Position numbers and translations under genes: made by a program. The notes under the pieces were generated by a model, which did not search any database, was not told the DNA's origin, and saw nothing but the letters and a program-made list of their open reading frames with translations. Positions 30,175 to 40,099 of a stretch of DNA of 64,000 bases are shown here, piece by piece. Location of the stretch: NCBI RefSeq assembly GCF_025561425.1, contig NZ_CP094824.1, positions 2,046,001-2,110,000 of the forward strand, in the 5' to 3' direction. Source of the stretch: Mammaliicoccus sciuri. GTDB taxonomy: Bacteria > Bacillota > Bacilli > Staphylococcales > Staphylococcaceae. Each line of letters begins with the position of its first letter. The first letter of the stretch is position 1.

Positions 30175-32342
30175 TGAGCTATTGCCCCTTTCAATTGCTC
30201 ATTCAAATCAGATACATTGTATTTAATTTGAGCAGCATCATTTTTAATCGTAAATTGAGCATTATCAGTAACACGACCTATTTCAACGGCATCGTCAATA
30301 TCTATAGATTGTCCTTCTTTAACGACAACAATATATCTACCTTGAGTTTCACTAAATAATTGAGCATTTGTTACTGGTAAAGTCACATCTAATCCTAAGT
30401 TAAAGTGTGTGGCTATTTTTGCAAGTCCAATAGCAAGACCACCTTTACCAACAGCTTGTGTATGTGAAATTTTGCCTGAACGTATAGCATCTTTAATTTG
30501 TTCTCCACGTTTTACTTCTGCTGATAAATCAATTGAACTTGGTTCATGATTAACTTCTTTAAATAATAACTTTTCAATCTGACTGCCACCAAAGTCATCT
30601 TTCGTTTCTCCAACTACGTATACACGATCATTTACTTTTGGTTGATAATCATTTAAATACGTCACATCTTCAATTAAACCAACCATACCGACTACAGGTG
30701 TAGGGAAAATTGAAGTCCCTTTTGTTTCATTGTATAAAGAAACATTTCCTGATACGACAGGTGTATTTAAAGCTTCACAAGCTTCAGCCATTCCTTTAGT
30801 AGAATCTGCAAGTTGTTGGTATATATCTTTCTTCTCAGGAGAACCATAATTTAAGCAATCTGTCATTGCTAATGGTTTAGCACCTACAGAAATTAAATTT
30901 CTATATGCTTCTACAACAACCATTTTCCCGCCTTCATATGGATTGTTATAAACATACCTCGCTTCTCCATCTATAGTAGAAGCTATCGCTTTATTTGTAC
31001 CTTCCACTCTAACTACTCCAGCACTAATACCTGGCTTGATAATTGTATTGGCACCAACTTGTTGATCATATTGGTCATATGCGTAATGCTTAGAAGCAAT
31101 TGTTGGATGATTAATTAGTTTTTGGAATACTTCTTCTACATTGATTTCATCATATTGATTATCATTGTGCTTAAATTCTTTTGCTTTACCTTCTAGAATA
31201 TAAACGGGTGCTTCATCAGCTAAAGGTTCAACAGGAATATCAGCGTAGATTTCATCTTCATAAGACAGGACAAATCTATTTGTATCTGTTACTTCACCTA
31301 TTACGGCAGAATCTAATTCATGATGATCAAATAAATCTAAGAATTTTTGTTCTGTACCTTTTTCAACTACTAATAACATACGCTCTTGTGTTTCTGATAG
31401 CATCATTTCATATGGTGAGATACCTTCTTCTCTAGTTGGTACTTTCTCTAAATGAAGATGGATACCACTTTCACCTTTAGCTGCCATTTCAGAAGAAGAT
31501 GACGTTAATCCTGCTGCACCCATGTCTTGAATACCTACTAATTCAGGATAAGTAATTGCTTCTAATGTTGCTTCCATTAATTTTTTACCTACAAATGGAT
31601 CTCCTATTTGTACTGATGGTCTTTTACTTTCAGATGCTTCACTTAGTTCTTCAGATGCAAAAGTTGCACCGTGAATACCGTCTCTACCTGTTTTTAATCC
31701 AACGTAGATAACTGGGTTTCCGATACCTTTAGCAGTACCTTTTTGTATTTTGTCATGATCTATAATGCCAACACACATTGCATTAACAAGTGGATTGCCA
31801 TCATATCTTTCATCAAATTCAATCTCACCAGCTACTGTCGGTATACCGATACAATTTCCATAACCACCGATACCTTTTACGACTCCACTAAACAATCTAC
31901 GGTTTGTCTTATTAGATAACTCTCCAAATCTTAAACTATTTAATAATGAAATAGGTCTTGCTCCGATTGATACGATATCGCGGATAATACCACCAACACC
32001 TGTTGCGGCACCTTGATAAGGTTCAATTGCTGAAGGATGGTTATGAGATTCTACTTTAAACACGACTGCTTGATTATCACCTATATCTACAACACCAGCA
32101 CCTTCACCTGGACCCATTAAGACATGTTCTCCAGAAGTAGGGAATTGTTTTAAAAATGGTTTAGAATGTTTATATGAGCAATGTTCACTCCACATTACCG
32201 AGAATATACCTATTTCAGTAAAGTTCGGTTTGCGTCCTAAAATGCTTACGACTTTTTGATATTCTTCGTCCGTTAAACCCATATCTCTATATAAATATTC
32301 TTTTTCAATTTCTTCTATACTAGGTTCTAAAAACTTAGACAT
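30153..32342 (-). CDS. purL: FGAM synthase subunit PurL
   Basis: 729-residue synthetase subunit of the three-part (PurSQL) formylglycinamidine synthase of Gram-positives. Signatures include [48 protein letters not shown] and [15 protein letters not shown]. Overlaps purQ by eight bases. Confidence 0.97.
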   Translation of the reverse strand: MSKFLEPSIEEIEKEYLYRDMGLTDEEYQKVVSILGRKPNFTEIGIFSVMWSEHCSYKHSKPFLKQFPTSGEHVLMGPGEGAGVVDIGDNQAVVFKVESHNHPSAIEPYQGAATGVGGIIRDIVSIGARPISLLNSLRFGELSNKTNRRLFSGVVKGIGGYGNCIGIPTVAGEIEFDERYDGNPLVNAMCVGIIDHDKIQKGTAKGIGNPVIYVGLKTGRDGIHGATFASEELSEASESKRPSVQIGDPFVGKKLMEATLEAITYPELVGIQDMGAAGLTSSSSEMAAKGESGIHLHLEKVPTREEGISPYEMMLSETQERMLLVVEKGTEQKFLDLFDHHELDSAVIGEVTDTNRFVLSYEDEIYADIPVEPLADEAPVYILEGKAKEFKHNDNQYDEINVEEVFQKLINHPTIASKHYAYDQYDQQVGANTIIKPGISAGVVRVEGTNKAIASTIDGEARYVYNNPYEGGKMVVVEAYRNLISVGAKPLAMTDCLNYGSPEKKDIYQQLADSTKGMAEACEALNTPVVSGNVSLYNETKGTSIFPTPVVGMVGLIEDVTYLNDYQPKVNDRVYVVGETKDDFGGSQIEKLLFKEVNHEPSSIDLSAEVKRGEQIKDAIRSGKISHTQAVGKGGLAIGLAKIATHFNLGLDVTLPVTNAQLFSETQGRYIVVVKEGQSIDIDDAVEIGRVTDNAQFTIKNDAAQIKYNVSDLNEQLKGAIAQCMKSRV

Positions 32343-33006
32343 GTTGTTCCCTCCAACTTTCGATCATAGATTGAAATAATTTAACGCCACTATCTGAACC
32401 AAGTAATGTTTCCATGGCACGTTCTGGATGAGGCATCATCCCACAAACATTTCCTTCTTTATTCGTAATTCCAGCTATATCTTTGTATGAACCATTAGGA
32501 TTATCATTGTAAGTTAAAATAATTTGATTATGATTCACAAGTTCTTCATATAATTCATTTGTACAATAATAGTGACCTTCACCATGCGCAACAGGATAAA
32601 TGACAGTTTCATCTTTATCATACTGATGTGTGAATTTCGTTTCGTTATTCACGATTGTTAACGATTCATTTCTACTTACAAATAAATGACTGTCGTTATG
32701 TAACAGTGCACCTGGTAACAAACCAACTTCTGTTAAGATTTGGAATCCATTACATACGCCAAGTACTGGTTTACCTTCAGATGCAAGTCTTTTTACTTCG
32801 CTAATAATTGGTGCTACGCGTGCCATTGCACCTGATCTTAAGTAATCACCAAATGAGAAGCCTCCAGGTATTAACACACCATCAAAACCTTCAAGAGAAG
32901 TTTCTCTATAGTCTACATATGCCGCTTCGACACCTGAACGTTTAGCAGCATTATACATATCACGATCGCAATTAGATCCTGGAAATACTAATACAGCTAA
33001 TTTCAT
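32335..33006 (-). CDS. purQ: FGAM synthase glutaminase subunit PurQ
   Basis: 223-residue class I glutamine amidotransferase giving ammonia to Pur[14 protein letters not shown], the nucleophile Cys in GVCNGFQIL, and MMPHPERA with the catalytic His/Glu are present. Start overlaps the purS stop (TAATG). Confidence 0.97.
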   Translation of the reverse strand: MKLAVLVFPGSNCDRDMYNAAKRSGVEAAYVDYRETSLEGFDGVLIPGGFSFGDYLRSGAMARVAPIISEVKRLASEGKPVLGVCNGFQILTEVGLLPGALLHNDSHLFVSRNESLTIVNNETKFTHQYDKDETVIYPVAHGEGHYYCTNELYEELVNHNQIILTYNDNPNGSYKDIAGITNKEGNVCGMMPHPERAMETLLGSDSGVKLFQSMIESWREQHV

Positions 33007-33266
33007 TATGCGTTCTCCTTATCTTCTAAGATTTTAAAACTATATTCTTCAATAACCGTATTGGCAAATAGCTTCTCACTTAAAGTATTAACGACATTCT
33101 TGATTGAATTTTCATCTGTTTCGTCAACAGTCATGTATATAACTTTACCTACTCTTATATCATTGACTTGTTCATAGCCTAAATCGTGTACCGCTCTATT
33201 TAAAGCTTGTCCTTGTGTATCTAATACTTGACCTTGTAACGTAATATGCAATTCAATCTTTTTCAT
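33006..33266 (-). CDS. purS: FGAM synthase subunit PurS
   Basis: 86-residue small subunit that bridges PurQ and PurL. ATG at 33266 with TTGGAGGAA upstream; earlier in-frame starts fall inside pur[23 protein letters not shown] and [11 protein letters not shown] match the family. Confidence 0.95.
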   Translation of the reverse strand: MKKIELHITLQGQVLDTQGQALNRAVHDLGYEQVNDIRVGKVIYMTVDETDENSIKNVVNTLSEKLFANTVIEEYSFKILEDKENA

Positions 33267-33267
33267 T

Positions 33268-33969
33268 TTATAGTTCCTCCAATTTTTTGTAGAAAGTTTC
33301 ATAAGTATCAATTAATGAGCCTGTATCTTCTCTATATACATCTTTATCAAAGTTTTCTTTTGTTTCTTTGTCCCAAATTCTGCATGTATCTGGAGAAATT
33401 TCATCCGCTAATAAGATTTCTCCATCTGAGGTTATGCCAAATTCGATTTTGTAATCTACGAGTATTAACTTCATGTCATTCATAATTTCACTTAATACTT
33501 TATTTACTTTTAACGCTTCTTTTTTAATAGTTGATAATTCTTCTGATGAAGCAATATTTAATAATGACACGTGATCATCCGTGATAAGTGGATCATTTAA
33601 CTCATCTTTCTTATAGAATAGTTCTAATAAAGGTTCTTTAAATTCATGTCCTTTTTCAAAACCTAGTCGTTTACAAATTGAACCTGCAGCAACATTTCGT
33701 ACGACAACTTCTAATGGGAAAATTTCTACAGCTTTAACAAGTTGTTCTGTTTCAGAAATTTGTTCAACAAAGTGGCTCTCAACGCCTTTTTGTCGTAATA
33801 TTCCAAATATTTTTGATGTAATTAAATTGTTTAATCGCCCTTTTCCTAGCATTTTATCTTTTTTAGCACCGTTTCCGGCAGTCACTTCATCTTTATATTC
33901 GATTCTCAAAATACCTTCTTGATCTGTGTTGAATACTCTTTTAGCTTTGCCTTCATAAAGTAATGACAT
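33268..33969 (-). CDS. purC: SAICAR synthetase
   Basis: 233 residues from ATG 33969. Ligates aspartate to CAIR. N-terminal [15 protein letters not shown], the [17 protein letters not shown] stretch, and [26 protein letters not shown] are diagnostic. One base separates its stop from the purS start. Confidence 0.97.
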   Translation of the reverse strand: MSLLYEGKAKRVFNTDQEGILRIEYKDEVTAGNGAKKDKMLGKGRLNNLITSKIFGILRQKGVESHFVEQISETEQLVKAVEIFPLEVVVRNVAAGSICKRLGFEKGHEFKEPLLELFYKKDELNDPLITDDHVSLLNIASSEELSTIKKEALKVNKVLSEIMNDMKLILVDYKIEFGITSDGEILLADEISPDTCRIWDKETKENFDKDVYREDTGSLIDTYETFYKKLEEL

Positions 33970-33970
33970 A

Positions 33971-35098
33971 TTAATCGTTCCGCCCTTCAAATAATTGATT
34001 AAATTGATTTTCATCTTTATTTAAATCTGTTGATAGTCTTGTAATATGTCCCATTTTACGGTTTACTTTATTGACCTTTTTACCGTAAATATGAACGTGC
34101 CATTCAGGATGCTCACTAAATACTTCTTGTAAATTCAACACATCTTGTCCTAGCAAGTTCATCATGATTGCTGGTTGTAATAAAGTAATCTTTTTCGGTA
34201 AATGCCATCCTGCAACTGCAAGTATATGTGTATCAAATTGTGAGTAGTCACATGCTTCAATAGAGTAATGTCCTGAATTATGTGGTCTAGGCGCAATTTC
34301 ATTCACATAAAGTTTATGGTCTTCCGTTACAAAAAATTCAACTGTAAACGTTCCTACAAAATGTAACTTCGTCATAATTTTTTGAACTTCTTGAATGGCT
34401 TGTGTTTCTAAATCTACTCTAGCTGGAACAACTGTCTTATATAAAATTTGGTTTCTATGTTCATTCTCTTGTAATGGAAAATAAACTGTATGATCATATA
34501 TATCACGTGTAGCTGTTATGGATACTTCTTTATATAGAGGGAGATATTTTTCAACTACGCAAGGTGTATCAGTAATTAATTTCTTAGCTTCATCTAAATC
34601 TTCTTTAGATTGAATGACAAGCTGACCTTTACCGTCATATCCACCAAAGCGTGTCTTTATAATAAATGGAAAGCCAATTGTTTCTATAGCTTCATTCAAG
34701 TCTTCTGTTGATTTAACTTCCATAAACGGTACAATTTGAACATTTGCACTTTCTAACGTTTGTTTTTCAGTTAAGCGATCTTGTAATAAAGCAACTGTTT
34801 GGCTCCCTTGAGGAATATTAAATTGATTGGAAAGTCTTTCTAACTGCTGTGCATCTATATTTTCAAATTCATAAGTTACAACTTTAGAGATGTCACCAAG
34901 CTGATTGAGTGCATCTATATCCGAAAATTCAGCGTTTATAAATTGGTGTGCTACAAATCTTGCAGGACAATCTTCGTCAGGGTCTAAAACAGCAACTTGA
35001 AATCCCATTCTTTGAGCAGACTGAGCCATCATTTTACCTAATTGACCTCCACCGACAATACCTATCATGTCACCTGATTCTAGGTTATAATAAGTCAT
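33971..35098 (-). CDS. purK: N5-carboxyaminoimidazole ribonucleotide synthase
   Basis: 375-residue ATP-grasp enzyme carboxylating [19 protein letters not shown] is the N-terminal loop, [17 protein letters not shown] the ATP site, [13 protein letters not shown] the Mg site. ATG 35098 lies nine bases after GGAGG and overlaps purE by 14 bases. Confidence 0.97.
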   Translation of the reverse strand: MTYYNLESGDMIGIVGGGQLGKMMAQSAQRMGFQVAVLDPDEDCPARFVAHQFINAEFSDIDALNQLGDISKVVTYEFENIDAQQLERLSNQFNIPQGSQTVALLQDRLTEKQTLESANVQIVPFMEVKSTEDLNEAIETIGFPFIIKTRFGGYDGKGQLVIQSKEDLDEAKKLITDTPCVVEKYLPLYKEVSITATRDIYDHTVYFPLQENEHRNQILYKTVVPARVDLETQAIQEVQKIMTKLHFVGTFTVEFFVTEDHKLYVNEIAPRPHNSGHYSIEACDYSQFDTHILAVAGWHLPKKITLLQPAIMMNLLGQDVLNLQEVFSEHPEWHVHIYGKKVNKVNRKMGHITRLSTDLNKDENQFNQLFEGRND

Positions 35099-35567
35099 TT
35101 TGCATTTCCTCCACTTTATCGACTAAACTTTTTTCATAATTAACGAGTTGTTTTCTTACATTTTCATCTGTCATACCGATCATTCTTGCTGCTAAAATAC
35201 CAGCATTTTTAGATCCGGCTTTTCCTATTGCAGTTGTCGCAACTGGTATCCCACCAGGCATTTGTACAATCGACAATAATGAATCCATACCTTTTAAGCT
35301 TTTCGATTCAATAGGTACACCAATTACTGGAACTGTTGTTAATGAAGCTACCATTCCTGGCAAATGTGCTGCCCCACCTGCTCCAGCAATAATAATATCT
35401 ATATTATGATTAGTAGCATTTTTAGCAAAGTCAACCATTTCTAATGGTGTTCGATGTGCAGAAACGACCTTTTTCTCATATTGAATATTAAAATATTCAA
35501 GCATATCGCATGCTTCTTTCATGATTGGCCAATCTGAAGAACTACCCATTATAACTGCCACTTTCAT
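35085..35567 (-). CDS. purE: N5-CAIR mutase
   Basis: 160 residues from ATG 35567; a GTG nine bases upstream is part of the AAAGGGTGA ribosome site. VAVIMGSSSDWPIMKEA, the SAHRTP catalytic loop and AGAGGAAHLPGMVAS are conserved. First gene of purEKCSQLFMNHD; promoter TTGAAA-N17-TATGCT at 35655-35627. Confidence 0.97.
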   Translation of the reverse strand: MKVAVIMGSSSDWPIMKEACDMLEYFNIQYEKKVVSAHRTPLEMVDFAKNATNHNIDIIIAGAGGAAHLPGMVASLTTVPVIGVPIESKSLKGMDSLLSIVQMPGGIPVATTAIGKAGSKNAGILAARMIGMTDENVRKQLVNYEKSLVDKVEEMQNDLL

Positions 35568-35626
35568 GTAGGTCACCCTTTCAAATAGTTGAAATATTTA
35601 ATCTTTTCTGTGTATATTACAGATAT

Positions 35627-35655
35627 AGCATAACAATTGATCATGCTATTTTCAA
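35627..35655 (-). promoter_or_regulatory. purE operon promoter
   Basis: TTGAAA (35655-35650) and TATGCT (35632-35627) on the minus strand, 17-base spacer. The first PurBox is immediately upstream. I see no purine riboswitch in the leader. Confidence 0.75.
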
Positions 35656-35657
35656 TA

Positions 35658-35752
35658 AAAAACGAACATTTTATATATTTTTTACAAAAAGTTTGATTTA
35701 TGTTCGTATTAAGGGCATAATTTTCATTGTATGAATCAATATAGTTCGATTA
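35658..35752. promoter_or_regulatory. Three PurBox sites (PurR) between purE and folD
   Basis: CGAAC cores within AT-rich arms occur at 35663-35667 (plus orientation), and inverted as GTTCG at 35702-35706 and 35744-35748. The first two are convergent as in a PurR control site; the second overlaps the folD promoter spacer. This fits PRPP-sensitive PurR control of both purE and folD. Confidence 0.75.
35693..35721 (+). promoter_or_regulatory. folD promoter
   Basis: TTGATT (35693-35698) and CATAAT (35716-35721), 17-base spacer, with a PurBox inside the spacer. Confidence 0.7.
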
Positions 35753-35771
35753 TTAATAGGAGGCAATTTTC

Positions 35772-36629
35772 ATGGTAGCTAAGATATTAGACGGTAGAGA
35801 AATAGCGAAGACTTACAGAGCAGGTCTTCAGGCAGAAGTAGAAAAGTTAAAAGAACATAACATCGTACCTAAATTAACGGTCATACTGGTTGGTAATGAT
35901 GGCGCGAGTCAAAGTTATGTTAATTCTAAGAAAAAAGCAGCTGAAAAGATTGGTATGATTTCTGAAATTGTACATATGGATGAATCATCTACTGAAGAAG
36001 AAGTATTATCTGAACTCGATAGATTAAATCATGACGATTCAGTAAGTGGTATATTAGTCCAAGTTCCACTTCCAAAACAAGTTTCTGAAGCAAAAGTATT
36101 AGAAGCAATCAATCCTGACAAAGATGTAGATGGATTTAATCCTATAAATATTGGTAGATTATATACTGGAGAAAGAACATTTATCCCATGTACCCCACTA
36201 GGTATAATGGAAATTCTCAAACATGCAGATATTGACTTAAAAGGAAAGAACGTAGCTGTAATCGGTAGAAGTCATATTGTTGGTCAACCAGTTAGTAAAC
36301 TATTAACAGATCAAGATGCAACTGTTACGTTATTACATTCAAAATCAACAAATACAGAAGAAGTCTTAAAACAAGCAGATGTAATCGTAAGTGCAGTCGG
36401 ACGCGTACACCTCGTTACAAAAGAATTAGTAAAACTAGGAGCAGTCATTATTGATGTAGGTAACACACCAGATGAGAATGGTAAATTAAAAGGTGACGTC
36501 GATTTCGAAGCCGTTAAAGAAATAGCTGGCGCAATCACACCAGTACCAGGCGGCGTCGGTCCATTAACAATTACTATGGTATTGAACAATACATTATTAG
36601 CTGAAAAATGGAAAAACGGACTTGAATAA
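35772..36629 (+). CDS. folD: Methylene-THF dehydrogenase / cyclohydrolase
   Basis: 285-residue bifunctional enzyme making 10-formyl-THF for PurN and Pur[23 protein letters not shown] holds the catalytic Tyr and Lys, QVPLPKQ and [11 protein letters not shown] are substrate motifs, [14 protein letters not shown] the NADP site, [13 protein letters not shown] the C-terminal signature. AGGAGG precedes ATG 35772. Divergent from purE with shared PurBoxes. Confidence 0.97.
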   Translation: MVAKILDGREIAKTYRAGLQAEVEKLKEHNIVPKLTVILVGNDGASQSYVNSKKKAAEKIGMISEIVHMDESSTEEEVLSELDRLNHDDSVSGILVQVPLPKQVSEAKVLEAINPDKDVDGFNPINIGRLYTGERTFIPCTPLGIMEILKHADIDLKGKNVAVIGRSHIVGQPVSKLLTDQDATVTLLHSKSTNTEEVLKQADVIVSAVGRVHLVTKELVKLGAVIIDVGNTPDENGKLKGDVDFEAVKEIAGAITPVPGGVGPLTITMVLNNTLLAEKWKNGLE

Positions 36630-36644
36630 AATTATAATATAGAA

Positions 36645-36676
36645 AAAAGCGGAACCCGATGGCGGTTCCGCTTTTG
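36645..36676 (+). terminator. folD terminator
   Basis: AAAAGCGGAACC (36645-36656) pairs with GGTTCCGCTTTT (36664-36675) over a 7-base loop. Confidence 0.92.
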
Positions 36677-36700
36677 TTTATTGTGGTAGATGGAATGTGC

Positions 36701-36855
36701 TAACTTCCATTATTTCGAATTCTGGTAATTAGAATGCTGTAACTTCCATTATTCTGAATTCTGGTAATTAGGTGGGCGCTCTCTTATGGACATTTCTCGG
36801 AATTATGTCCCTAACAACCTCTCTTACGGACATTTCTCAGAATTCTTTCCCTAAC
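36701..36855. repeat. Dispersed composite repeat, copy 2 (A,A,B,B)
   Basis: Two A units (36701-36732, 36740-36771) and two B units (from 36781 and 36821, 40-bp period) repeat the elements seen once each behind def at 5521-5588. Each B unit has GGACAT/ATGTCC-type arms around TTCTC-GAA, degenerate in the last copy. Non-coding. Confidence 0.85.
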
Positions 36856-36856
36856 G

Positions 36857-36902
36857 AAACAAAAAAGCACCACCCCATTATGCTGATCATAATGGAATGG
36901 TG
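36857..36902 (-). terminator. hmp terminator
   Basis: CACCATTCCATTAT (36902-36889) pairs with its partner 36881-36868 (one G-T type mismatch region), followed on the minus strand by GCTTTTTTG. Confidence 0.9.
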
Positions 36903-36917
36903 TTTTAAATATTTATA

Positions 36918-38075
36918 TTATACGTTTGTAATACTCATTTTTGGACCAAATGGTTCGAAGTGAACATCTGCTTGGCCAATATTTAATTTTTCTAGCTCAT
37001 CAAATATTGTATCCATAAATGTGATACCTCCACATAAATAGATGTCGACGTCTTCATTAATCCAATTGCTTAATTCATTGCTTGTTAAATATCCGTCTTT
37101 TTCTTTTAAATGATAAGTAACTTCTACATTTTCGTTCATTGCATTTAATGCATCCACTTCTTCTTTAAATGGTACGTCTTTTTCTGCTTCATTAACATGT
37201 ACGAAATGAACATTTCTACCTTTATACGCTTCATCTTCTAACATTGCTAGCATTGGTGTAACACCTGCGCCTGAAGATAATAGTAATAATTTTTTATCTT
37301 TATCTGCTTCTACTTTGAAATCACCTGCTGGAGCTGAAAGTTCAATTGTATCTCCAACTGAATATTTATCATGTAAATCATGAGATACAAGACCTTTTTT
37401 CTCGCCTTCTCCTTCGCGTTTTACAGCAAATCTTATTTTACCGTCATTTTTTACAGAGTAAATTGAGTAATGTCTTAATGCTAAATTATCATCGTTTGTT
37501 GGTTTAATACGTACAGTGATATATTGACCTGCAACAAGTTCAGGAATTTTAATGTTATCTACTGGTTCAACTTCGAATGATTTCATTGAAGTACCTTGAT
37601 CTTCAATGTTTGTAATTTTAAATGATTTAAAGTCATCCCAAGCTGCTTGTTCGTACATTGCTTTTTCCATTTGGATAAATACGCCTGCGATTTCACCATA
37701 TGCTTCTTCCCAAGCATTCATAATGTCATCTGTAGCTGCATCGCCTAGAACTTCTTTAATTGCTTTTAACAAGAATTCACCAACAATTGGATAATGTTCT
37801 TCTTTAACTTGTAATGCACGGTGTTTATGTGCAATTTGATTTACGTTAGGAACGATTGCTTCTAAATGATCGATATGTTTAGCTGCTGCTAAAACTGTTT
37901 GTGCTAAAGCTGTTTGTTGTTTACCTTGTTTTTGGTTAGATTTATTAAATATGTTCAATAATTCAGGATGTGCTTCAAACATTCTTTGATAAAAGACTTT
38001 TGTAATTTCATTTCCGTATTGTTCTAATACTGGTACTGTTTGTTTTACGATTTCTTTAGTTTGTTCTGATAACAT
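36918..38075 (-). CDS. hmp: Flavohaemoprotein (nitric oxide dioxygenase)
   Basis: 385 residues. N-terminal globin domain (about 1-138), FAD-binding domain with RHYSIYS near residue 205, and NAD-binding domain with LLSSGAGVTPMLAML and a C-terminal CGGITFMDTIF. Oxidises NO to nitrate using O2 and NADH. Controlled by the neighbouring NsrR (operator 38096-38112), and probably by Rex (38119-38136), so it senses NO and NADH/NAD+ state. Confidence 0.96.
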   Translation of the reverse strand: MLSEQTKEIVKQTVPVLEQYGNEITKVFYQRMFEAHPELLNIFNKSNQKQGKQQTALAQTVLAAAKHIDHLEAIVPNVNQIAHKHRALQVKEEHYPIVGEFLLKAIKEVLGDAATDDIMNAWEEAYGEIAGVFIQMEKAMYEQAAWDDFKSFKITNIEDQGTSMKSFEVEPVDNIKIPELVAGQYITVRIKPTNDDNLALRHYSIYSVKNDGKIRFAVKREGEGEKKGLVSHDLHDKYSVGDTIELSAPAGDFKVEADKDKKLLLLSSGAGVTPMLAMLEDEAYKGRNVHFVHVNEAEKDVPFKEEVDALNAMNENVEVTYHLKEKDGYLTSNELSNWINEDVDIYLCGGITFMDTIFDELEKLNIGQADVHFEPFGPKMSITNV

Positions 38076-38095
38076 CAGAAGTCCCCCTCTAAAAG

Positions 38096-38112
38096 ATATA
38101 TTTTAAATACAT
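38096..38112. promoter_or_regulatory. NsrR operator of hmp
   Basis: Read on the minus strand ATGTATTTAAAATATAT matches 16 of 17 positions of the B. subtilis NsrR site ATRTATYTTAAATATAT. It sits just downstream of the hmp -10. Confidence 0.85.
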
Positions 38113-38117
38113 GTTTA

Positions 38118-38146
38118 ATTGTAAATAATTTCACAATGTTTTTCAA
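38118..38146 (-). promoter_or_regulatory. hmp promoter
   Basis: TTGAAA (38146-38141) and TACAAT (38123-38118) on the minus strand, 17-base spacer. Confidence 0.75.
38119..38136. promoter_or_regulatory. Rex box overlapping the hmp -10
   Basis: TTGTAAATAATTTCACAA differs at one base from the Rex consensus TTGTGAAWWWWTTCACAA and covers the -10 and spacer. Confidence 0.7.
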
Positions 38147-38262
38147 TACAGTTTGCAAAAAGTTTACAAAGTTGTCACTCTTTTAAAAATACATATATTG
38201 ATTGATTGTTTTTTAACCTTCATATTAAGTATAATTAATATATTATAAGGAGGTTGAACTTT

Positions 38263-38691
38263 ATGAAGCTCACCCAATACACGGATTATTCTTTACGTGT
38301 CCTCATGTATTTAGCCCAACAAAATAAACAATCTCAAATAGAAGAGATTTCAAACTTTTATGGCATTTCAAAAAATCATTTAACAAAAGTCGTACATCAA
38401 CTTGTTAAGTTAGGATACTTAAAATCTATAAGAGGAAGAAATGGTGGCATAATCCTCAATCAGTCCCCTAGTGACATTAATATAGGTAAACTTGTTAGAC
38501 AAACTGAAGATCATTTTGAATTAGTAGAATGCTTTAATATGGAAACAAACACTTGTCCAATAGCATTAAATTGTGGATTGAAAGGTGCAATCAATCATGC
38601 TTTAACAGAGTACTTACGTACGCTTGATCAATATTATTTAAGTGATATCATTCCTAAAAACATCCTAAAAGACACAGTTTACACTCTTTAA
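38263..38691 (+). CDS. nsrR: Rrf2-family NO-sensing repressor NsrR
   Basis: 142 residues from ATG 38263 behind AAGGAGG. N-terminal winged helix (MKLTQYTDYSLRVLMYLA, then ISKNHLTKVVHQLVKLGYL) and Fe-S cysteines C90, C98 and C104 in ECFNMETNTCPIALNCG, the spacing expected of NsrR. NO destroys the cluster and lifts repression of divergent hmp. A TTGTTT-N18-TATAAT promoter lies at 38206-38235. Confidence 0.93.
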   Translation: MKLTQYTDYSLRVLMYLAQQNKQSQIEEISNFYGISKNHLTKVVHQLVKLGYLKSIRGRNGGIILNQSPSDINIGKLVRQTEDHFELVECFNMETNTCPIALNCGLKGAINHALTEYLRTLDQYYLSDIIPKNILKDTVYTL

Positions 38692-38819
38692 GTTGGGAAA
38701 TCGGTCTAAAGGTCGATGTAAATGTGAAAATATTACGATAATATATCATTTAGTAAGGAAATGAAAAACGAGACATGTTATTCTTTCCTTATAGCATACA
38801 ACAAAGGAGTACATAAAAA

Positions 38820-39725
38820 ATGATGAATAAAATATTACAATCACTTACAGTACTTGGTGTTTCTGCTTCACTTGTTACACCTTCATTAACTGCGAGTGCT
38901 ACTGGAAACAGCCTTCCACAAATTAAAGGTGTCGAGGGTGACGTTGTTGAAAAAGGTGCTGACTACGATTCATTAAAAGGCATAAAAGCATATGATAAAG
39001 AAGATGGAGACTTAACAGATAAGATTAAAGTAACTGGTGACGTTGATACTTCTAAATTAGGTAAATACAAAGTACAATATAAAGTCACAGATTCTGATGG
39101 CGCATATAGAACAAAATGGCATTATGTATATGTTGTCAAAGAAGGTTCATTAAATGACTCTAAAGACAACGATACTAAAGATAAGAATAAAGATGAATCT
39201 AAAGCTGAAGTAGCATCTAACAAAAAGACATCTACTAAAGATTTAGATGAAAACATGCCAATTATAACAGTGCCAACTAAAGATTTAGTTTATCAAGGTG
39301 ACCACTTCGATCCGATGAAAGGTGTTAAAGCATCTGACAAAAAAGACGGTGACATCACTGATAAAGTAACTGTTAAAGGTGATATTGACACTTCTAAAAC
39401 AGGTTTACAATATATCACTTACCACGTTAAAGATTCTGATGGTTACTACTACACATACAAAAGAGGCGTTTACGTAAACGATGCTGATTTAGCACCTAAT
39501 CCTGAATTATCAGGTATTAAAGATGTTACAATTAAAAAAGGTCAAGACTTTGACTTATTAAAAGGTATAACAGCTAAAGATAAATCAGGTAAAGATTTAA
39601 CATCTGATATTGTTACAAGTGGCGAAGTAGACACTAACAAACCAGGTAAATATAAAGTCGGCTATGCAGTTTCTGATGCTGACGGTCATATTTCAGCTGA
39701 AGGTAGAACAATTACAGTAAAATAA
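38820..39725 (+). CDS. Secreted protein with three Ig-like (DUF5011-type) domains
   Basis: 301 residues with a signal peptide (about 1-28, ending TASATG). Three repeats of about 65 residues follow (about 38-103, 148-214, 221-300), each with a core like KGxDFDxLKGIxAxDKxDGDLTD, VDTSKxGKYKVxYxVxDSDG, typical of bacterial Ig-like DUF5011 modules. A Lys/Asp-rich linker separates repeats 1 and 2. No LPXTG or transmembrane anchor, so it is released or bound non-covalently to the wall. Role unknown; perhaps a surface adhesin-like or wall-bound stalk. AAAGGAG precedes the ATG; terminator 39734-39769. Confidence 0.82.
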   Translation: MMNKILQSLTVLGVSASLVTPSLTASATGNSLPQIKGVEGDVVEKGADYDSLKGIKAYDKEDGDLTDKIKVTGDVDTSKLGKYKVQYKVTDSDGAYRTKWHYVYVVKEGSLNDSKDNDTKDKNKDESKAEVASNKKTSTKDLDENMPIITVPTKDLVYQGDHFDPMKGVKASDKKDGDITDKVTVKGDIDTSKTGLQYITYHVKDSDGYYYTYKRGVYVNDADLAPNPELSGIKDVTIKKGQDFDLLKGITAKDKSGKDLTSDIVTSGEVDTNKPGKYKVGYAVSDADGHISAEGRTITVK

Positions 39726-39733
39726 TCATGTAT

Positions 39734-39772
39734 AAACAAACCAAATGACATCATTCATTTGGTTTGTTTTTT
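39734..39772 (+). terminator. Terminator of the Ig-like protein gene
   Basis: Perfect 15-bp stem (39734-39748 with 39755-39769) followed by Ts. Confidence 0.92.
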
Positions 39773-40099
39773 ATATTTATCAAAAGTGTAATGTTTAAAT
39801 TTACATTTCATTTAAGTACTTATTAAAGAACATTAAAAATATTTTAAACTATTCTTAATAAGCTGAAAACTCAATGTTTTTATCAATTTAAAGATGTTTT
39901 TTCGTTTTTTTAAATATTTTTAAAATGTACACAAAAATTTAACAATTAGAAAAAAACGCGTCATATCAAAGTTAATTAAATACATTTTTATATTATAACG
40001 CTTACACCCTATTTTATAGCCTTGTAAATATGTTTAAATCCTTTAAAATTAAGGTCTAGCCATATATATAGGTATATAGAAAATTGGGAGGTAAAAAAC
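39773..40099 (+). promoter_or_regulatory. qox upstream region, AT-rich
   Basis: 327 bases without a gene. It must hold the qoxABCD promoter, but several TATAAT-like hexamers (for example near 39991 and 40060) make the site uncertain. TATTATAACGCTTACA (39991-40006) resembles a CcpA cre box with two mismatches. Nothing else recognised. Confidence 0.4.

Noticed and set aside
35568-35771. Purine riboswitch before purE
   Set aside because: No conserved guanine aptamer sequence; PurBoxes explain control better.
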